A stretch of 5,387 bases of DNA from NCBI GenBank assembly GCA_027449525.1, contig DAIDLK010000079.1:1-5387 (forward strand), in the 5' to 3' direction. The notes below the pieces were generated by a model that did no database searches, had not been told where the DNA came from, and saw only the letters and a list, made by a program, of their open reading frames with translations. Source of the stretch: Legionellaceae bacterium. Lineage in GTDB: Bacteria; Pseudomonadota; Gammaproteobacteria; Legionellales; Legionellaceae. This document shows, one piece after another, positions 4,873 through 5,387 of this stretch. Within the stretch, counting starts at the first letter, position 1. Each line of letters opens with the position of its first letter. The translations under genes and the position numbers were made by a program.

Positions 4873-5387
4873 TTATTCTAGAAAAATTTCACCTTGGTAC
4901 GTGACTAAACACGCTTTAATAATTTCATCCGACCGATCCAGTTTTCCAGCCTGCAATAGGGGGGTAACGTGTTGCAAAAACGCATAGAGGTTACGTGAAA
5001 TCAATTGGCTGGCATGGACCGGCAACAGAGCCGGGAGGTTTTGTGTGCCAATCAGGGTTACACCGTGCTTCACCACCACTTTCCCTGGTTCAGATAAGGC
5101 ACAATTACCGCCTTGCTCAACCGATAAATCGACAATGACTGAGCCTGCTTGCATTTCTTGCACCATAGCAGCAGAAATTAAAATGGGCGCTTTTTTGCCT
5201 GGGATCAAAGCGGTGGTAATGATGACATCAGCGGAAGCTATGTACTTACGGATGATGTCCTGTTCCTGTTGATAGAACGCGTCAGACTGTTCTTCGGCAT
5301 AGCCATCTTGATTAACTGTCGTTACGTGAGTCACGGCTAAGCTAACAAAATCAGCACCGAGGCTTTTCACTTGTTCTTCTGCTGCCG
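4873..5387 (-). CDS. pntAA: NAD(P) transhydrogenase subunit alpha part 1, PntAA (partial, 5' end outside window)
   Basis: This is the soluble NAD(H)-binding domain I of the proton-translocating transhydrogenase. Only the C-terminal half or so is present. The frame stays open to the window edge (AAEEQVKSLGADF), so the in-frame GTG at 5370 is internal and not the start. Recognisable parts are the mobile-loop region with DGYAEEQSDAF, DVIITTALIPGKKAPILI, GSVIVDLSVEQGGNC and the GVTLIGTQNLPALLPVHAS segment that follows. The DLSVEQGGNC form resembles the Rhodospirillum type more than E. coli. The chain stops after domain I without membrane helices, as expected when pntAB is a separate gene. It is the first visible gene of the pnt operon; the operon promoter lies outside the window. 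Confidence 0.95.
   Translation of the reverse strand, partial: AAEEQVKSLGADFVSLAVTHVTTVNQDGYAEEQSDAFYQQEQDIIRKYIASADVIITTALIPGKKAPILISAAMVQEMQAGSVIVDLSVEQGGNCALSEPGKVVVKHGVTLIGTQNLPALLPVHASQLISRNLYAFLQHVTPLLQAGKLDRSDEIIKACLVTYQGEIFLE

Noticed and set aside
5368..5370. GTG at 5370 as the start of pntAA.
   Set aside because: The frame continues to the window edge with family-typical residues, and the resulting protein would lack most of domain I.

Overview
The window looks like a chromosomal housekeeping region of a gammaproteobacterium. The protein types are HslV with a short pro-segment, HslU, a three-gene proton-translocating transhydrogenase, and a 6S RNA of gammaproteobacterial type. A moderately AT-leaning intracellular or aquatic lineage (Legionellales-like) would fit, but that placement is an impression from family resemblance, not a computed result. 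I see no mobile element, CRISPR array, tRNA or rRNA.

Left part, + strand (1-2004). The first 75 bases are the last 24 codons of a Fur-family metalloregulator ending in a CxxC motif. The hslV-hslU operon follows and encodes the HslUV (ClpQY) ATP-dependent protease. It is preceded by a good candidate for a sigma-32 (heat-shock) promoter that overlaps the Fur-like stop codon. HslV starts at a TTG with a strong Shine-Dalgarno sequence, and its catalytic threonine is residue 7, so a short propeptide has to be removed.

Middle part, - strand (1999-3172). A TauE/SafE-type (TSUP) membrane permease gene converges on hslU. The two stop codons sit back to back in the palindrome CTATAG, leaving no intergenic DNA for a terminator. 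Upstream of the permease is a 235-base gap that holds a previously unmarked RNA gene. Read on the minus strand it has the order of elements of 6S RNA (ssrS): closing helix, TGAACCGAT at the start of the bubble, GAGCA plus apical hairpin, and CACCTGAAC...GGGTTCAA. The expected pRNA template begins with the same bases as in E. coli. This is the most interesting item in the window.

Right part, - strand (3173-5387). This is the pnt operon in its three-gene arrangement, transcribed right to left: pntAA (5' end outside the window), pntAB and pntB. Together they encode the membrane transhydrogenase that uses the proton gradient to make NADPH from NADH. pntAA and pntAB are 12 bases apart. pntAB and pntB overlap by four bases (ATGA).

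Functionally the window combines protein quality control (HslUV), redox balance (Pnt), a stationary-phase regulator of RNA polymerase (6S RNA) and an anion permease of unknown substrate. I see no evidence of a new multi-gene system. The main novelty is the unannotated 6S RNA and its local context.
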